NCBI GenBank assembly: GCA_963816985.1 | Contig: CAWFMF010000004.1 | Span: 1,488,001-1,552,000, forward strand | Source: JAIVJM01 sp963816985 | Lineage (GTDB): Bacteria; Acidobacteriota; Blastocatellia; Pyrinomonadales; Pyrinomonadaceae | DNA length: 64,000 nucleotides | Direction: 5' to 3' | Shown: piece by piece, positions 25,971 through 34,792 of the stretch | Layout: the number at the start of each line of letters is the position of its first letter | Position numbering within the stretch: position 1 is the stretch's first letter | The notes under the pieces: model-generated | Seen by the model: the letters and a program-made list of their open reading frames with translations, nothing else | What the model was told of the DNA's origin: nothing | Databases searched by the model: none | Translations under genes and position numbers: made by a program

Positions 25971-27083
25971 TCAACGCCCAAGCGCTTCCGCGTAAACTCG
26001 CTCGGTGTCCGCAATCATGCGTTCGAGGCTGAAACGCTCTCCGGCATCCTCCCGCGCACACGAGCCGAGAGCACGACGGTGCGCTTCATCATCAAGCAAC
26101 TCCGAGACGGCGGCGGCGAGCGAGTCCACGTCATTGACGGGCACGAGCACGCCCGTCCTCCCGTCTTCGACAATCTCCCGCGCGCCTTCGGTCGCCGTCG
26201 CCACGACGGCCACACCGGAGGCCATCGCTTCGACCAACGCGATGCCGAAAGCCTCTGAGCGCGACGCGGAGACGAACACGTCGAGCGATGCGAGAACGCC
26301 CGCCACGTCTTCGAGTCGGCCCGTGAAGCGCACGCGCCCCGTCAAGTTCAAATGCCGGACGAGACTCTCCAAACGTTTCCGGTTTTCACCGGCGGGCGAG
26401 GCGTCATCGCCGACGATGACGAACTCGACCGCGCCCTCGAACCCGTCGGCGACGAGGCGCGCGGCGCGGATGAAGATGTCCTGTCCCTTCACTTCACTCA
26501 ACTCGCCGACGATGCCGACGCGCAGAGTCGCGTGAGGCTTTGAGTCCGGCTCTCGTCTTCCTTCCTCAAACACCCGGCGCGCTTCCTCGAACCTCCGCAC
26601 GTCAATCCCGTTCGGCACGACGCGGATTTTATGCTCAGGGAAAATCCCGCGCGCGCGTATCGAGCGGGCCACCGCCTCGGAGACGGCGACGACGCGCGAG
26701 ACGTTCGAGAGTGCGAGGCGGTGCGCGCGGCTCAGAGGGAACAGAACGTGTCGCGTGATGACGAGACGCGCGCTTCTTGAACGCCGCGCGGCGAGCGCCG
26801 CGAGAGGGTAATCGCGCGCGACGTGCGCGTGGATAATCTCGACGCCCTGCTCGCGCACGAAGCGCGTGAGGCCGAGAGCGCTTCCGACATCAAACGCATT
26901 CTTGAGCGGCAGTTCGACGACGCCGTGCGGGTTGAGCGAAACCATCTCGGCGCGCAGGGGCGAGCCCGTCGGGAGCGCGGCGTAGACCTCGTGGCCTCGC
27001 GCGGAGAGCCCGCGCGCGAGGTCAACGATGTGCCTTTCGCCGCCGCCGAAGAGGCGCGCCGAGCTGACGTGGAGAATCTTCAC
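25971..27083 (-). CDS. Glycosyltransferase family 4 protein
   Basis: 370 residues from GTG 27083. The N-terminal half starts KILHVSSARLFGGGERHIVDLA, the acceptor side of a GT-B fold. The C-terminal half has GIVGELSEVKGQDIFIRAA and SRSEAFGIALVEAMASG, the E-x7-E motif of GT4 retaining enzymes that bind a nucleotide sugar. It starts 15 bases after the frameshifted HAD phosphatase gene. The pair might make or modify a cell-surface glycan, but the sugar is unknown. Confidence 0.93.
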   Translation of the reverse strand: MKILHVSSARLFGGGERHIVDLARGLSARGHEVYAALPTGSPLRAEMVSLNPHGVVELPLKNAFDVGSALGLTRFVREQGVEIIHAHVARDYPLAALAARRSRSARLVITRHVLFPLSRAHRLALSNVSRVVAVSEAVARSIRARGIFPEHKIRVVPNGIDVRRFEEARRVFEEGRREPDSKPHATLRVGIVGELSEVKGQDIFIRAARLVADGFEGAVEFVIVGDDASPAGENRKRLESLVRHLNLTGRVRFTGRLEDVAGVLASLDVFVSASRSEAFGIALVEAMASGVAVVATATEGAREIVEDGRTGVLVPVNDVDSLAAAVSELLDDEAHRRALGSCAREDAGERFSLERMIADTERVYAEALGR

Positions 27084-27098
27084 GGGGATGGATTTTAA

Positions 27099-27792
27099 CT
27101 AACTGCGCGAGGCGGCGGACGTTGACTTCGACGCGAGGGGCGAGTCTTCGTAATGCGCGAGGAGGTCTGAGGCGTCCCGGTAGATTCGGACGCAGCCCGC
27201 CGCGCGCAAGTCTTCTTCGGGGAAGCCGCCGCAGAGGAAACCGACGGTCGAGAGTCCGGCCTTGCCAGCCGCCTCGGCGTCGTAGGGCGTGTCGCCGACG
27301 ACGACGGCCTCCGAAGGGCTTCACGTCTCCGAGCTGCGCGAGCGCGGCCTCGAAGATGTCCGGGTGCGGCTTCGACTTCTCGGCGTCGTCCGCCGAGGTC
27401 TCCTCTTCGACGAGGTCTTCGATGCGCGCGATTTTTTTGTACGTCTTGAGTTCGTCTTCTTTAGCGGAAGAAGCGAGCGCGATGCGCTGGCCTTCGCGCC
27501 GGACGCGCTCGAAGAGTTCGCGCACGTCGGGGAAGGCTTTGACGCGCGGCAGGTACTCGCGTTTGAAGAGGTCGCCGCGAAACTTCTCCATCTCTTCGCC
27601 GAACTCTTCTAACTCCTGCTTCGAGAAGAAGACGGGCATCAACTGGTCGCCGCCCTTGCCTATCTGCGAACGCACCTGCTCGAAAGGAATCTTTTTGCCG
27701 AAGCGGTCGAACGCCTCCTGCCACGCGCGCGCGTGGAGGTCAACCGAATCCACGAGCGTCCCGTCAACGTCGAAAATGACAGCCTTAATCAC
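27099..27792 (-). pseudogene. HAD-superfamily phosphatase with one-base frameshift
   Basis: The N-terminal 160 residues are a clean HAD phosphatase: FDVDGTLVDSVDLHARAW (motif I), the helical cap, IALASSAKEDEL (motif II) and KPHPDIF. At about 27314-27317 an extra base breaks the frame. Removing it restores AVVVGDTPYDAEAAGKAG (motif IV) and a sensible C-terminus ending at TAG 27099, for a 230-residue protein. As read, the frame runs on into Arg-rich nonsense that overlaps the glycosyltransferase gene. An assembly indel or a recent mutation are both possible. Family members resemble beta-phosphoglucomutase or phosphoglycolate phosphatase. Confidence 0.85.
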
Positions 27793-28139
27793 TCTTCAAA
27801 AACCCCCTGTCCGAAATGTCCGGGCGCGATTCCAGTGGCACGTATTATACCAGCGTTCGCGTGCGCGGGTTCGCGCCGTCAACGCCTTGCACGGCTGATG
27901 CCGAACGAGACACGCGCGCCGGTTTTGTTCCGCTTTGGTACGCGACGGCGTGCGCGACGAAAGAGAAGCGTTGAAGGCTGAAGCCGCTAACTTCAACGCG
28001 CTCCGTCATCGCCGGGCACGCGTCCGCTTCGTTCGAGTCGGCACGTTGATTGCGATAGAAGACGTTTCGTACAGGTCTGTTTTCTCCGCTCTGGACTCTT
28101 CTTCAATTCGGGGCGGATGGAAGTTTGAGGAGTATTGTG
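27793..28139. other. Intergenic region, nothing recognised
   Basis: 347 bases between the divergent HAD gene and the stress-protein gene. It contains no hairpin, repeat or convincing reading frame; the promoters of both genes are expected here. A purine-rich GGAG lies 8 bases before ATG 28140. Confidence 0.5.
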
Positions 28140-28640
28140 ATGGCAAAACTTGTGACGGGGTTTTTCAAGACGCGCGTCGCCGCCGAAGCGGCGGTTGACG
28201 TTCTCATCAAGCGCGGCTACACGCGCGACGACATCAGCGTGCTCATGTCCGACGCGACCAAGAGCAAAGAGTTCGCCATCGAGACGCGGACGCACGCGAC
28301 GGACGGCGCAGGCATCGGCGGCGCGGTCGGAGGCGTCGTGGGCGCGATTGCCGCCGCGATTGCCGCCGTCGGCACGAACATCATGCTGCCCGGTTTGGGG
28401 CTCGTGGTGGCGGGGCCTCTGGCGGCGGCGCTCGCCGGGGCGGGCGCGGGCGGCGCGGCTGGCGGGCTCATCGGCGCGCTCGTCGGCGCGGGCATCCCCG
28501 AACACCGCGCGAAGGTTTACGACGCGAGTCTGCGCGCGGGCGGTATCCTGCTCGGCGTCGAGGCGAAGACCGTCGAGGAGGCCGACACGTTAGAAAGACT
28601 GCTCGAAGACCTCGGCGCGGAACACGTGCGGCAGGAGTAA
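28140..28640 (+). CDS. Glycine-zipper general stress protein (GSP17M-like)
   Basis: 166 residues from ATG 28140, which has GGAG upstream. The N-terminal half (about 1-35) AKLVTGFFKTRVAAEAAVDV resembles the general-stress-protein 17M-like domain (alpha/beta, xxFxxxxxAEAAVxxL). The middle (about 60-125) is a Gly/Ala-rich glycine-zipper segment that could enter a membrane, and the C-terminal part again has an alpha/beta unit. It is convergent with the CsbD-like gene, another stress-associated family. Confidence 0.7.
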   Translation: MAKLVTGFFKTRVAAEAAVDVLIKRGYTRDDISVLMSDATKSKEFAIETRTHATDGAGIGGAVGGVVGAIAAAIAAVGTNIMLPGLGLVVAGPLAAALAGAGAGGAAGGLIGALVGAGIPEHRAKVYDASLRAGGILLGVEAKTVEEADTLERLLEDLGAEHVRQE

Positions 28641-28724
28641 GAACTGCGGTCGGAAGAAAAAGGTTTGAGTTTGTAAGAAGCGGCGCGGGCCGCTCTCGGC
28701 AAATTTCTATCCGCCGTTAGAAAG

Positions 28725-28771
28725 CACGGGCCGCTGCTCAACGCAGGTGAACTTGAGCAGCGGCCTCCGTG
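28725..28771. terminator. Stem-loop between convergent stress genes
   Basis: GGGCCGCTGCTCAA with its reverse complement TTGAGCAGCGGCC, extended outward by CAC/GTG with a small bulge, spans 28725-28771 around an 11-base loop. It sits between the convergent plus-strand gene ending at 28640 and csbD-like ending at 28798, so it can act for both, although T-runs are weak. Confidence 0.65.
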
Positions 28772-28797
28772 TCTTGCGAGTTGAAGTTCAGAACCGT

Positions 28798-29010
28798 CTA
28801 ACGACGGATGGCGTCGCCGACGTCCTCCAGAAAGTCTCCGACCTTGCGCTTCGCGCCGCCGTAGCCCTCCTGCACGTCACCCTTAATCTTGTCCGCCGTG
28901 CCTTCCGCCTCCATCTCGTCGTCGCCGATGGCGCTGCCCACGGTCTCCTTCACCGAACCCTTCGCCTGATCGAATTTCCCTTCGACCTCATCCTTATTCG
29001 GAAGCCCCAT
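28798..29010 (-). CDS. CsbD family stress protein
   Basis: 70 residues. The protein matches CsbD-like proteins: DEVEGKFDQAKGSVKETVG followed by a second similar helix-turn unit, ADKIKGDVQEGYGGAKRKVG. It is small, hydrophilic and helical. Homologues are general stress proteins of unknown mechanism. Convergent with the GSP17M-like gene. Confidence 0.92.
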   Translation of the reverse strand: MGLPNKDEVEGKFDQAKGSVKETVGSAIGDDEMEAEGTADKIKGDVQEGYGGAKRKVGDFLEDVGDAIRR

Positions 29011-29398
29011 GACACGAATCCTCCTTAAACTTTACTGAAGTCAAACGAAGCGATAAGCAAGTTACGACTGAACTCAGCACTTCCCTTCGGTCTGAAGTGT
29101 TGGCAACCGATATGCCGCGACCGCGCGGCGCGACGCCCGCGCGGGTGAAAGTTGTTTGCGGAGAGTGCGATAGATGAGTTGCGCGGGGCGCGAGGGCGTG
29201 TGTGTGTGCGCTCCGAGGCTGTGCGCTTTTCCGTACATCGGGCGAAGGGGCGAACGCCCTGTCTTCGGACAAAACGGGCGGGGGCTGTTATAAGATGTGC
29301 GGGCGGGTGTTCGAGGAGGAAAGTGACGAAGGCTTCCAACTTCGACCCGGCACGTCCGTCTTCTTAATCTTGAACTCAAAGCAATACCGAACTCGAAC
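29011..29398. other. Intergenic region between divergent genes
   Basis: 388 bases between csbD-like (minus) and the spermidine-synthase-like gene (plus). It includes a short GT-repeat at about 29199-29210 and no supported gene or hairpin. Promoters for both genes probably lie here, but none is clear. Confidence 0.5.
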
Positions 29399-30907
29399 AT
29401 GAGTACGATTCCTCAACCGGCGCGGCTGAAGGCGGCGCTCTGGCACGTGACGCCGCTGCTGACGGGCGCGGTCATCATGGTCTTAGAGCTGGTCGCCTTC
29501 CGCCTCTACGCGCCTTACTTCGGCTACTCGATCTACGTCTGGGGCGCGATGATCTCGGTCGTGATGGCGGCGCTCGCCGCCGGTTACGCGCTCGGCGGAT
29601 GGCTGGCGGACAAGAGCCAGACTGACCGGCCTCTCTATCTCGTCATCCTCCTGAGCGGCGTCTATCAGCTCGTCGTCGTGTTGACGGTCAACTCGATGCT
29701 GCCCGCGCTCTCGCGCCTCGACGGGGCGACGGGGATTGTCTTGGCGACGCTCGTCATCTTCGGCCCGCCGATGGTCGCTTTGGCGATGGTCTCGCCGTTC
29801 GTCATCCGTTTGCAGGCGCGGGCCGCGCACGTCGGCATCACCGCCGGAAAGATTTACGCGCTCTCGACCGTGGGGAGCATCGGCGGCGTCGTCCTCACGA
29901 GCTTCTTCCTCGTGCCTCGGCTCGGCACGCGCGCGACGCTTATCACGGCGTGCGTCGTCACCGCGCTGGTCGCCGTCACGGGACTCGTCGCGGGGAGCGT
30001 CGGTCGCCGCGCGCTGTTGGCCGTGCCCGCGCTCGCGCTTCTGCCTTTTGCGCCGGAGGCCGCGTGGCCCGAAGGGACAATCTGGCTGAGCGAGTCGGAA
30101 TACAATCAGGTGCGCGTCGTGCGGCGCGACAACCGGCAGTCGCTCGTCTTGAACCACAACACCGTGCACACGATGCGCGACATGGAGACGGGCTGGTCGG
30201 GCTACTACTACGACTACTTCGCGCTCGGCCCGTCGCTGCTCGAAGCGGAGCCGCGAAGCCTGCTCGTCCTCGGCATGGGCGCGGGCGGGTCTCTGGCCGC
30301 GACGCGCGCCGCCGCGCCCGGCATCGAGGCCGACGCCGTCGAGATAGACCCGAAGGTGATTGAGGCCGGAGAACGTTTCTTCGATTTAAAGAAGGACGAC
30401 GGCGGGCGCTTGCGTGTTCATCTCGCGGACGCGAGGCCGTGGCTCGCGCGGAGCGAGGGCGTCTATGACCTCGTACACATAGACCTCTATCAGGGCGGGC
30501 CTTACGTCCCCTTCTACCTCGCCACGGTCGAGTTCTTCCAGACCGTGCGCGCGCACATGCCGGAGGGCGGCGTCCTCATGCTCAACGTGATGGACGTGGG
30601 GAGAGACCGGGAGGTGCTCAACTCGACCGCCGCCACGCTCCGGCGCGTCTTCCCGTCCGTCCTCTACACGGAGCCGAGCAAGGGGAACTTCCTGCTCTTC
30701 GTCTTCGCGCGCGAGCGCACCGCCGGGGAAGTCCGCGCGCGGCTCGAACAGGTCAACACGGGCGGCGTCATCGAACAACTGGCGCGCAAGGCCGCCGCCT
30801 CCGTCCGTGAACTCACGCCGCCCGCCGAGACGCCCTTCTTCACCGACGACCACGCGCCCATCGAAGAGATGACGCGCCGCATGACCAAGGCGCGGGCCGC
30901 GAAGTAG
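29399..30907 (+). CDS. Membrane-bound spermidine-synthase-like protein
   Basis: 502 residues. The first ~215 residues contain about seven hydrophobic segments (for example LLTGAVIMVLELVAFRLYAP). The C-terminal half is a Rossmann-type methyltransferase-like domain with LLVLGMGAGGSLAATRAA and VEIDPKVIEAGERFF, as in polyamine aminopropyltransferases, and DLVHIDLYQGGPYVPFYL. Fused transporter-like/spermidine-synthase-like proteins are common, but their substrate is mostly unproven. The gene stands alone, ending at a bidirectional terminator shared with the TonB receptor. Confidence 0.9.
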   Translation: MSTIPQPARLKAALWHVTPLLTGAVIMVLELVAFRLYAPYFGYSIYVWGAMISVVMAALAAGYALGGWLADKSQTDRPLYLVILLSGVYQLVVVLTVNSMLPALSRLDGATGIVLATLVIFGPPMVALAMVSPFVIRLQARAAHVGITAGKIYALSTVGSIGGVVLTSFFLVPRLGTRATLITACVVTALVAVTGLVAGSVGRRALLAVPALALLPFAPEAAWPEGTIWLSESEYNQVRVVRRDNRQSLVLNHNTVHTMRDMETGWSGYYYDYFALGPSLLEAEPRSLLVLGMGAGGSLAATRAAAPGIEADAVEIDPKVIEAGERFFDLKKDDGGRLRVHLADARPWLARSEGVYDLVHIDLYQGGPYVPFYLATVEFFQTVRAHMPEGGVLMLNVMDVGRDREVLNSTAATLRRVFPSVLYTEPSKGNFLLFVFARERTAGEVRARLEQVNTGGVIEQLARKAAASVRELTPPAETPFFTDDHAPIEEMTRRMTKARAAK

Positions 30908-30943
30908 CCCGCGCGTTTGAACCACGAAGAGACAAAGCAGAGA

Positions 30944-30988
30944 CAAAAAAAACGGGCGCGCCTTTTGAAGGGCGCGCCCGTAGTTTTT
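30944..30988. terminator. Bidirectional intrinsic terminator
   Basis: ACGGGCGCGCC and GGCGCGCCCGT (30952-30981) form a perfect 11-base stem with an 8-base loop. An A-run (30945-30952) lies on the left and a T-run (30984-30988) on the right, so it can stop transcription both from the plus-strand gene ending at 30907 and from the receptor gene ending at 31006. Confidence 0.9.
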
Positions 30989-31005
30989 CCGTCCGAGTGC
31001 TTCGT

Positions 31006-34000
31006 TTAGAACTCGAAGCGCACGGCGAGCTGCACCTGCCGCTCGCGGAAGATGGAGTTACCGGCAGCCGACTCCGTGCCGAAGGAGGCCACGGGGGTGA
31101 GCACGCCGGTCGTCTGGTCGAGGTTGAAGGCCGTCGAGTTGACCGACGTAATCTGAGTCCGGTTGAAGATGTTGAAGCCTTCAACCAGCAACTCAAGGTT
31201 ACGCTGCTCGCCGAGGTTGAAGCGGCGCGAGAGGCGCGCGTCCAGGTTGATGATCTTCGGCTGGCGGAAGCTGTTGCGCCCGAACGGCAGGAAGAAGCTG
31301 TTGCCGCCCGAACCGGTGATGCTCGCGTTGAGGGCCGCCGCGACCGGGCGACCGCTGACGCCCGCCGAGTACGGCCTGCCCGACTGCGCCGTGAAGATGG
31401 GAGCAATCGTCCAGCCGCCGAAGATGGCGCGACCGACCGGCGACTCGTCGAGGCCGAAGCCCTTCGGGTTCCAGACGGCGCTGGCGACGAAGCGGTGCGG
31501 CGTGTCGGAGTTCGACGGGCCTTTGTCGAGGTCGAGGTTGAAGGGGTCGGTCGGGGTGTTCGTCGAAGTGAACGTGACCGACGACTGGCCGTTGTCGCGC
31601 GAGCGCGACAGCGTGTAGTTCATCTGGAACTGGAGCCCGTTGGTCAGGCGGCGGTTGGCCTGAATGACGAGCGCGTGGTAGGCCGACTCGACCGCGCCGC
31701 GCACTTCGGTGATGTTGAAGAAGCGGGAGTCGAGGCGCGCCGAGTAGACGGGCACGGTGACGGTCTGGCCGGCGAACTCGCCGGAGCCGACGGTCAGCGT
31801 GCGGAAGACGGTCGCCGGGGCGATGTTCTTGTTGATGAAGGCGGGCAGGAAGCGCCCGCGGCTCGTCAGGTACGAGACCGAGACGACGGTGTTGCGCGCG
31901 ATCTCGCGCTCGACGACGAAGTCGCCCTGAACGATCGTCGGCAGGTGCAGGTCGGGCGCGAGCACGACGATGCTGGAGCCGGCGATGGAAGCGCCCGTCG
32001 GGTTGGCAATCGCCGCCGGGGTCGCAATCACGTTCGGGAAGACGGGCGCGCCGGAGTTGGCCGTCGCCGGGTTGAGCGAGAACTGCACCTGCCCGCGGTC
32101 AACGCCCGTGTTGGTGATGGCGTTCGAGATCGTCGAGTTGATGAGTCGCCCGTAGTAGACGCCGACGCCGCCGCGGATCGAGGTCTTGCCGTTGCCGTTG
32201 AGGTCGTAGGCGAAGCCGCCGCGCGGGCCGAAGTTGTTCTTGTCGGTCGGGAACTGGCCCGTCTGCGGGAAGAGCGGGTTCGGGATTTGCGGCTCCGGCA
32301 TCATCTCAATCTCGTAGCGGAGGCCGAGGTTGACCGTCAGGCGCGGCGTCCAGCGGATGTCGTCCTGAATGTAGAAGGCGAGGTCGGTCGTGTCGAACTG
32401 GAAGGACGCACTACCGAAGCCCTGCGCGTAGTTGCTCGTGTAGCAGAGGCCGGCGATGCGCGTCGTGGTCGAGCACTGGCGAGCGGCGGTGCGGAGCGCG
32501 CCGCCCGACGTGAAGTTGGAGTAGTCAACGATGAAGTCGTTGATGTTGTTGTAGGCGTAGACGCCGCCTTCCTGAAAGAGGTTGTCGAGGAGGTCGTCGT
32601 TGCGCAGCAACTCGCCGCCGAACTTGATCGTGTGGTTGCCGTGCGTGAGCGTCACGTTGTCCACGTACTGCTGGCTCTTCTCCAGCGGGTTGTGCGTGCG
32701 CTCAAGGAAGTTGGCCTTGCCGAAGGTCAGGCCGCCCGTGATGGCGACCGAAGGCGAGCGCCCGCCGGGGCCGGTCGTCGGCTCGCCGGGCGAGGGCGGG
32801 TTGCTGAACTGGTAGTTGTCTTCCTTGGAAATCTTGACGCGCGCCTCGTTGACGATGGTCGGCGTGATGGTCGAGGTCAGGCGGAAGATGCCGTAGTCAA
32901 TGTCCACGAAGTCGTCGCCGAAGCTGGCGATGCCGCGCGTCGTGGTCGGCTGCGTCTGGACGGCGTTGGGGCCGTCGGCGCGCAGGCGGTTGTAGGTGAA
33001 GGTGAAGGTGTTCGACGAGTTGATGTTCCAGTCAATCTTCGGGAGCAGCAGGTACTGATCCTGTCGGCGGGGCACTTCGCCCGTCAGCCCGACGAGGAAG
33101 TTGCGGGCCGCGTCAATCTGCGCCGTCGTGATGCCGCGACTCGCGGCGGTCAGGTTCGCCGTGTTGATGGTGTTGAGGAACGTCAGACTGTCGAAGGTGG
33201 CGATGCCGGGGAAGTCGCGCTTCTGCTGCTCGTAGCTGAAGAAGAAGAACGCCTTGTCCTTGACGATGGGGCCGCCGATGGCCCCGCCGAACTGGTGGCG
33301 CTTGTCCACGGGCTTGAGGCCCTGACGCTCGACGACGTTGTTGACGACCACGCTGCGGAAGCCGAGCGGGTTGCGCGCGCCGAGCTTGTTGTCGCGCAGG
33401 TAGTAGAAGAGCTGCCCGTGGAAGTCGTTGGTGCCCGACTTGGTGACGGTGTTGACGACGCCGCCGGCGGCGCGACCGTACTCGGCGGAGTAGTTCGAGG
33501 TGTTGACCTGGAACTCGCGCACCGCCGCCTGACTGATCGAGGAGCTGATGCGCGTGCGGCCCGCCTCCTCGGCGAAGAACGCCTGATTGTTGTTGCCGCC
33601 GTCAACGGTCGAGTTGTTGAGGAGGCCGGAGATGCCGCGGAACGAGATGAGGCCGAAGTCGCCGTCCGGCGCGACGCCGGGCGTCAGCAGGACGAAGTTC
33701 GACGCGCGGCGACCGTTAATCGGCAGCTCGTTGATCGAGGTCTGGTTGATGTTCGAGGCGAAGTCTTGCTGCGAGGTGTTGACGACGGGAGCCTCAGCCG
33801 TCACCTCGACGGTCTCCTGAGCCCCGACGAGCCCGAGCGGGATTTCGAGGTTGGTGACGAGACCGACCTCGACCACGACGGCCTGCTTCGAGAAGGGGGC
33901 GAAGCCGCTCTGGTTGATCGTCAAGGTGTAGTTGCCGGGCTGGAGCTGCACGATGCGGAAGCGACCTTCGTCGTCCGTCGTGCCGGTGCTCTCCTTGTTG

Positions 34001-34167
34001 GTGCCCTCATTGCGCACCGTCACGGCGGCGCCGGTGACGATGGCTCCGTTCGGGTCTTTGACGGTTCCGCCGATTGCGCCGTCAGTCGTGGACTGCGCGA
34101 AGGCCGTGGCGCACATGCACGCGAACAGCAGCAAGGTGGCAAGAGAGAGATGCAAAAACTTTCTCAT
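31006..34167 (-). CDS. TonB-dependent receptor with carboxypeptidase-regulatory domain (Oar-like)
   Basis: 1053 residues. A signal peptide covers residues 1-25 (cleavage after AFAQ), and a carboxypeptidase-regulatory-like beta domain spans about 30-112 (GAIGGTVKDPNGAIVTGAAV). The plug follows (about 120-230, with NELPINGRRASNFVLLTPG), and then the outer-membrane beta barrel ending in the aromatic Phe (VQLAVRFEF) that the barrel machinery recognises. Such Oar-like receptors are abundant in Acidobacteriota and Bacteroidota; the ligand is unknown. A ribosome-binding site AGGAG precedes ATG 34167. It has its own terminator and a large upstream gap. Confidence 0.95.
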   Translation of the reverse strand: MRKFLHLSLATLLLFACMCATAFAQSTTDGAIGGTVKDPNGAIVTGAAVTVRNEGTNKESTGTTDDEGRFRIVQLQPGNYTLTINQSGFAPFSKQAVVVEVGLVTNLEIPLGLVGAQETVEVTAEAPVVNTSQQDFASNINQTSINELPINGRRASNFVLLTPGVAPDGDFGLISFRGISGLLNNSTVDGGNNNQAFFAEEAGRTRISSSISQAAVREFQVNTSNYSAEYGRAAGGVVNTVTKSGTNDFHGQLFYYLRDNKLGARNPLGFRSVVVNNVVERQGLKPVDKRHQFGGAIGGPIVKDKAFFFFSYEQQKRDFPGIATFDSLTFLNTINTANLTAASRGITTAQIDAARNFLVGLTGEVPRRQDQYLLLPKIDWNINSSNTFTFTYNRLRADGPNAVQTQPTTTRGIASFGDDFVDIDYGIFRLTSTITPTIVNEARVKISKEDNYQFSNPPSPGEPTTGPGGRSPSVAITGGLTFGKANFLERTHNPLEKSQQYVDNVTLTHGNHTIKFGGELLRNDDLLDNLFQEGGVYAYNNINDFIVDYSNFTSGGALRTAARQCSTTTRIAGLCYTSNYAQGFGSASFQFDTTDLAFYIQDDIRWTPRLTVNLGLRYEIEMMPEPQIPNPLFPQTGQFPTDKNNFGPRGGFAYDLNGNGKTSIRGGVGVYYGRLINSTISNAITNTGVDRGQVQFSLNPATANSGAPVFPNVIATPAAIANPTGASIAGSSIVVLAPDLHLPTIVQGDFVVEREIARNTVVSVSYLTSRGRFLPAFINKNIAPATVFRTLTVGSGEFAGQTVTVPVYSARLDSRFFNITEVRGAVESAYHALVIQANRRLTNGLQFQMNYTLSRSRDNGQSSVTFTSTNTPTDPFNLDLDKGPSNSDTPHRFVASAVWNPKGFGLDESPVGRAIFGGWTIAPIFTAQSGRPYSAGVSGRPVAAALNASITGSGGNSFFLPFGRNSFRQPKIINLDARLSRRFNLGEQRNLELLVEGFNIFNRTQITSVNSTAFNLDQTTGVLTPVASFGTESAAGNSIFRERQVQLAVRFEF

Positions 34168-34702
34168 GGAGAAGACTCCTTACAATTTTAATCCTGAAGT
34201 TGAAGAGTGGCGCTCATGCACGGCGCGGGGCGTGCCGAACTCCGGTGCGCGCGGGCGTATTCCTATGAAGCTCGGACGGGCTGGCGGGGAGACGAACTTC
34301 TTGCTTTCTCATCATGCCAGCAGGTCAGTCCTTCGGGCAGAAACACACGGCGTACTTTAGGGTCGCGAATGGGGCGCGAGAAACTTGATTTCTGAAGCCC
34401 CGAAAAAATTCCGAAATGTCCTTTTGTTAACAGGGACGGAAAAGTTTGAGAATCAAACTTATACCATACGGGAAGCCGGTTTCGCGAGTCCTACGACAGC
34501 GTAAACTAGATGTTAAATACTACATTTTAAGGGGGCGGCGCAAGGTAAAACGGGCCACCGGGAAACCTTTTTTCCGGCCCCGGAGACGCGCCGGAAACCG
34601 CCGCCGAATTGTCCGCCGAAGGAGAGCCTCAAACCACCCTCCGCGAGGCGATTTTGCCGGGAAATTAAGAGTTCCGTGGCCCTCGCCCGGCGCGTGCGCG
34701 GG
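34168..34702. other. Intergenic region upstream of the TonB receptor
   Basis: 535 bases with lower GC in places (for example 34370-34530) than the flanking genes. It probably holds the receptor promoter on the minus strand, but no consensus pair is convincing. No coding frame is supported. Confidence 0.5.
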
Positions 34703-34760
34703 AGGGGAAAAAAAGGCGGAGGGCCGCCGGAAGAGACGTACTCTCTTCCGGCGGCCCTCC
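34703..34760 (-). terminator. Intrinsic terminator of the secreted nuclease gene
   Basis: An 18-base perfect stem: GGAGGGCCGCCGGAAGAG (34718-34735) with its complement at 34743-34760, around a 7-base loop. On the minus strand it is followed by a run of eight T (34707-34714). It terminates the large nuclease gene that ends at 34793. Confidence 0.95.
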
Positions 34761-34792
34761 GTGCTTCGCGGCCCCGTGTCCGGGCGCGGTTG

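Noticed and set aside
30997..34191. Very long open frame on the plus strand opposite the TonB receptor
   Set aside because: Its protein is Arg/Val/Asp-rich with no motif, and the minus strand carries a complete receptor. GC-rich codon use creates such mirror frames.
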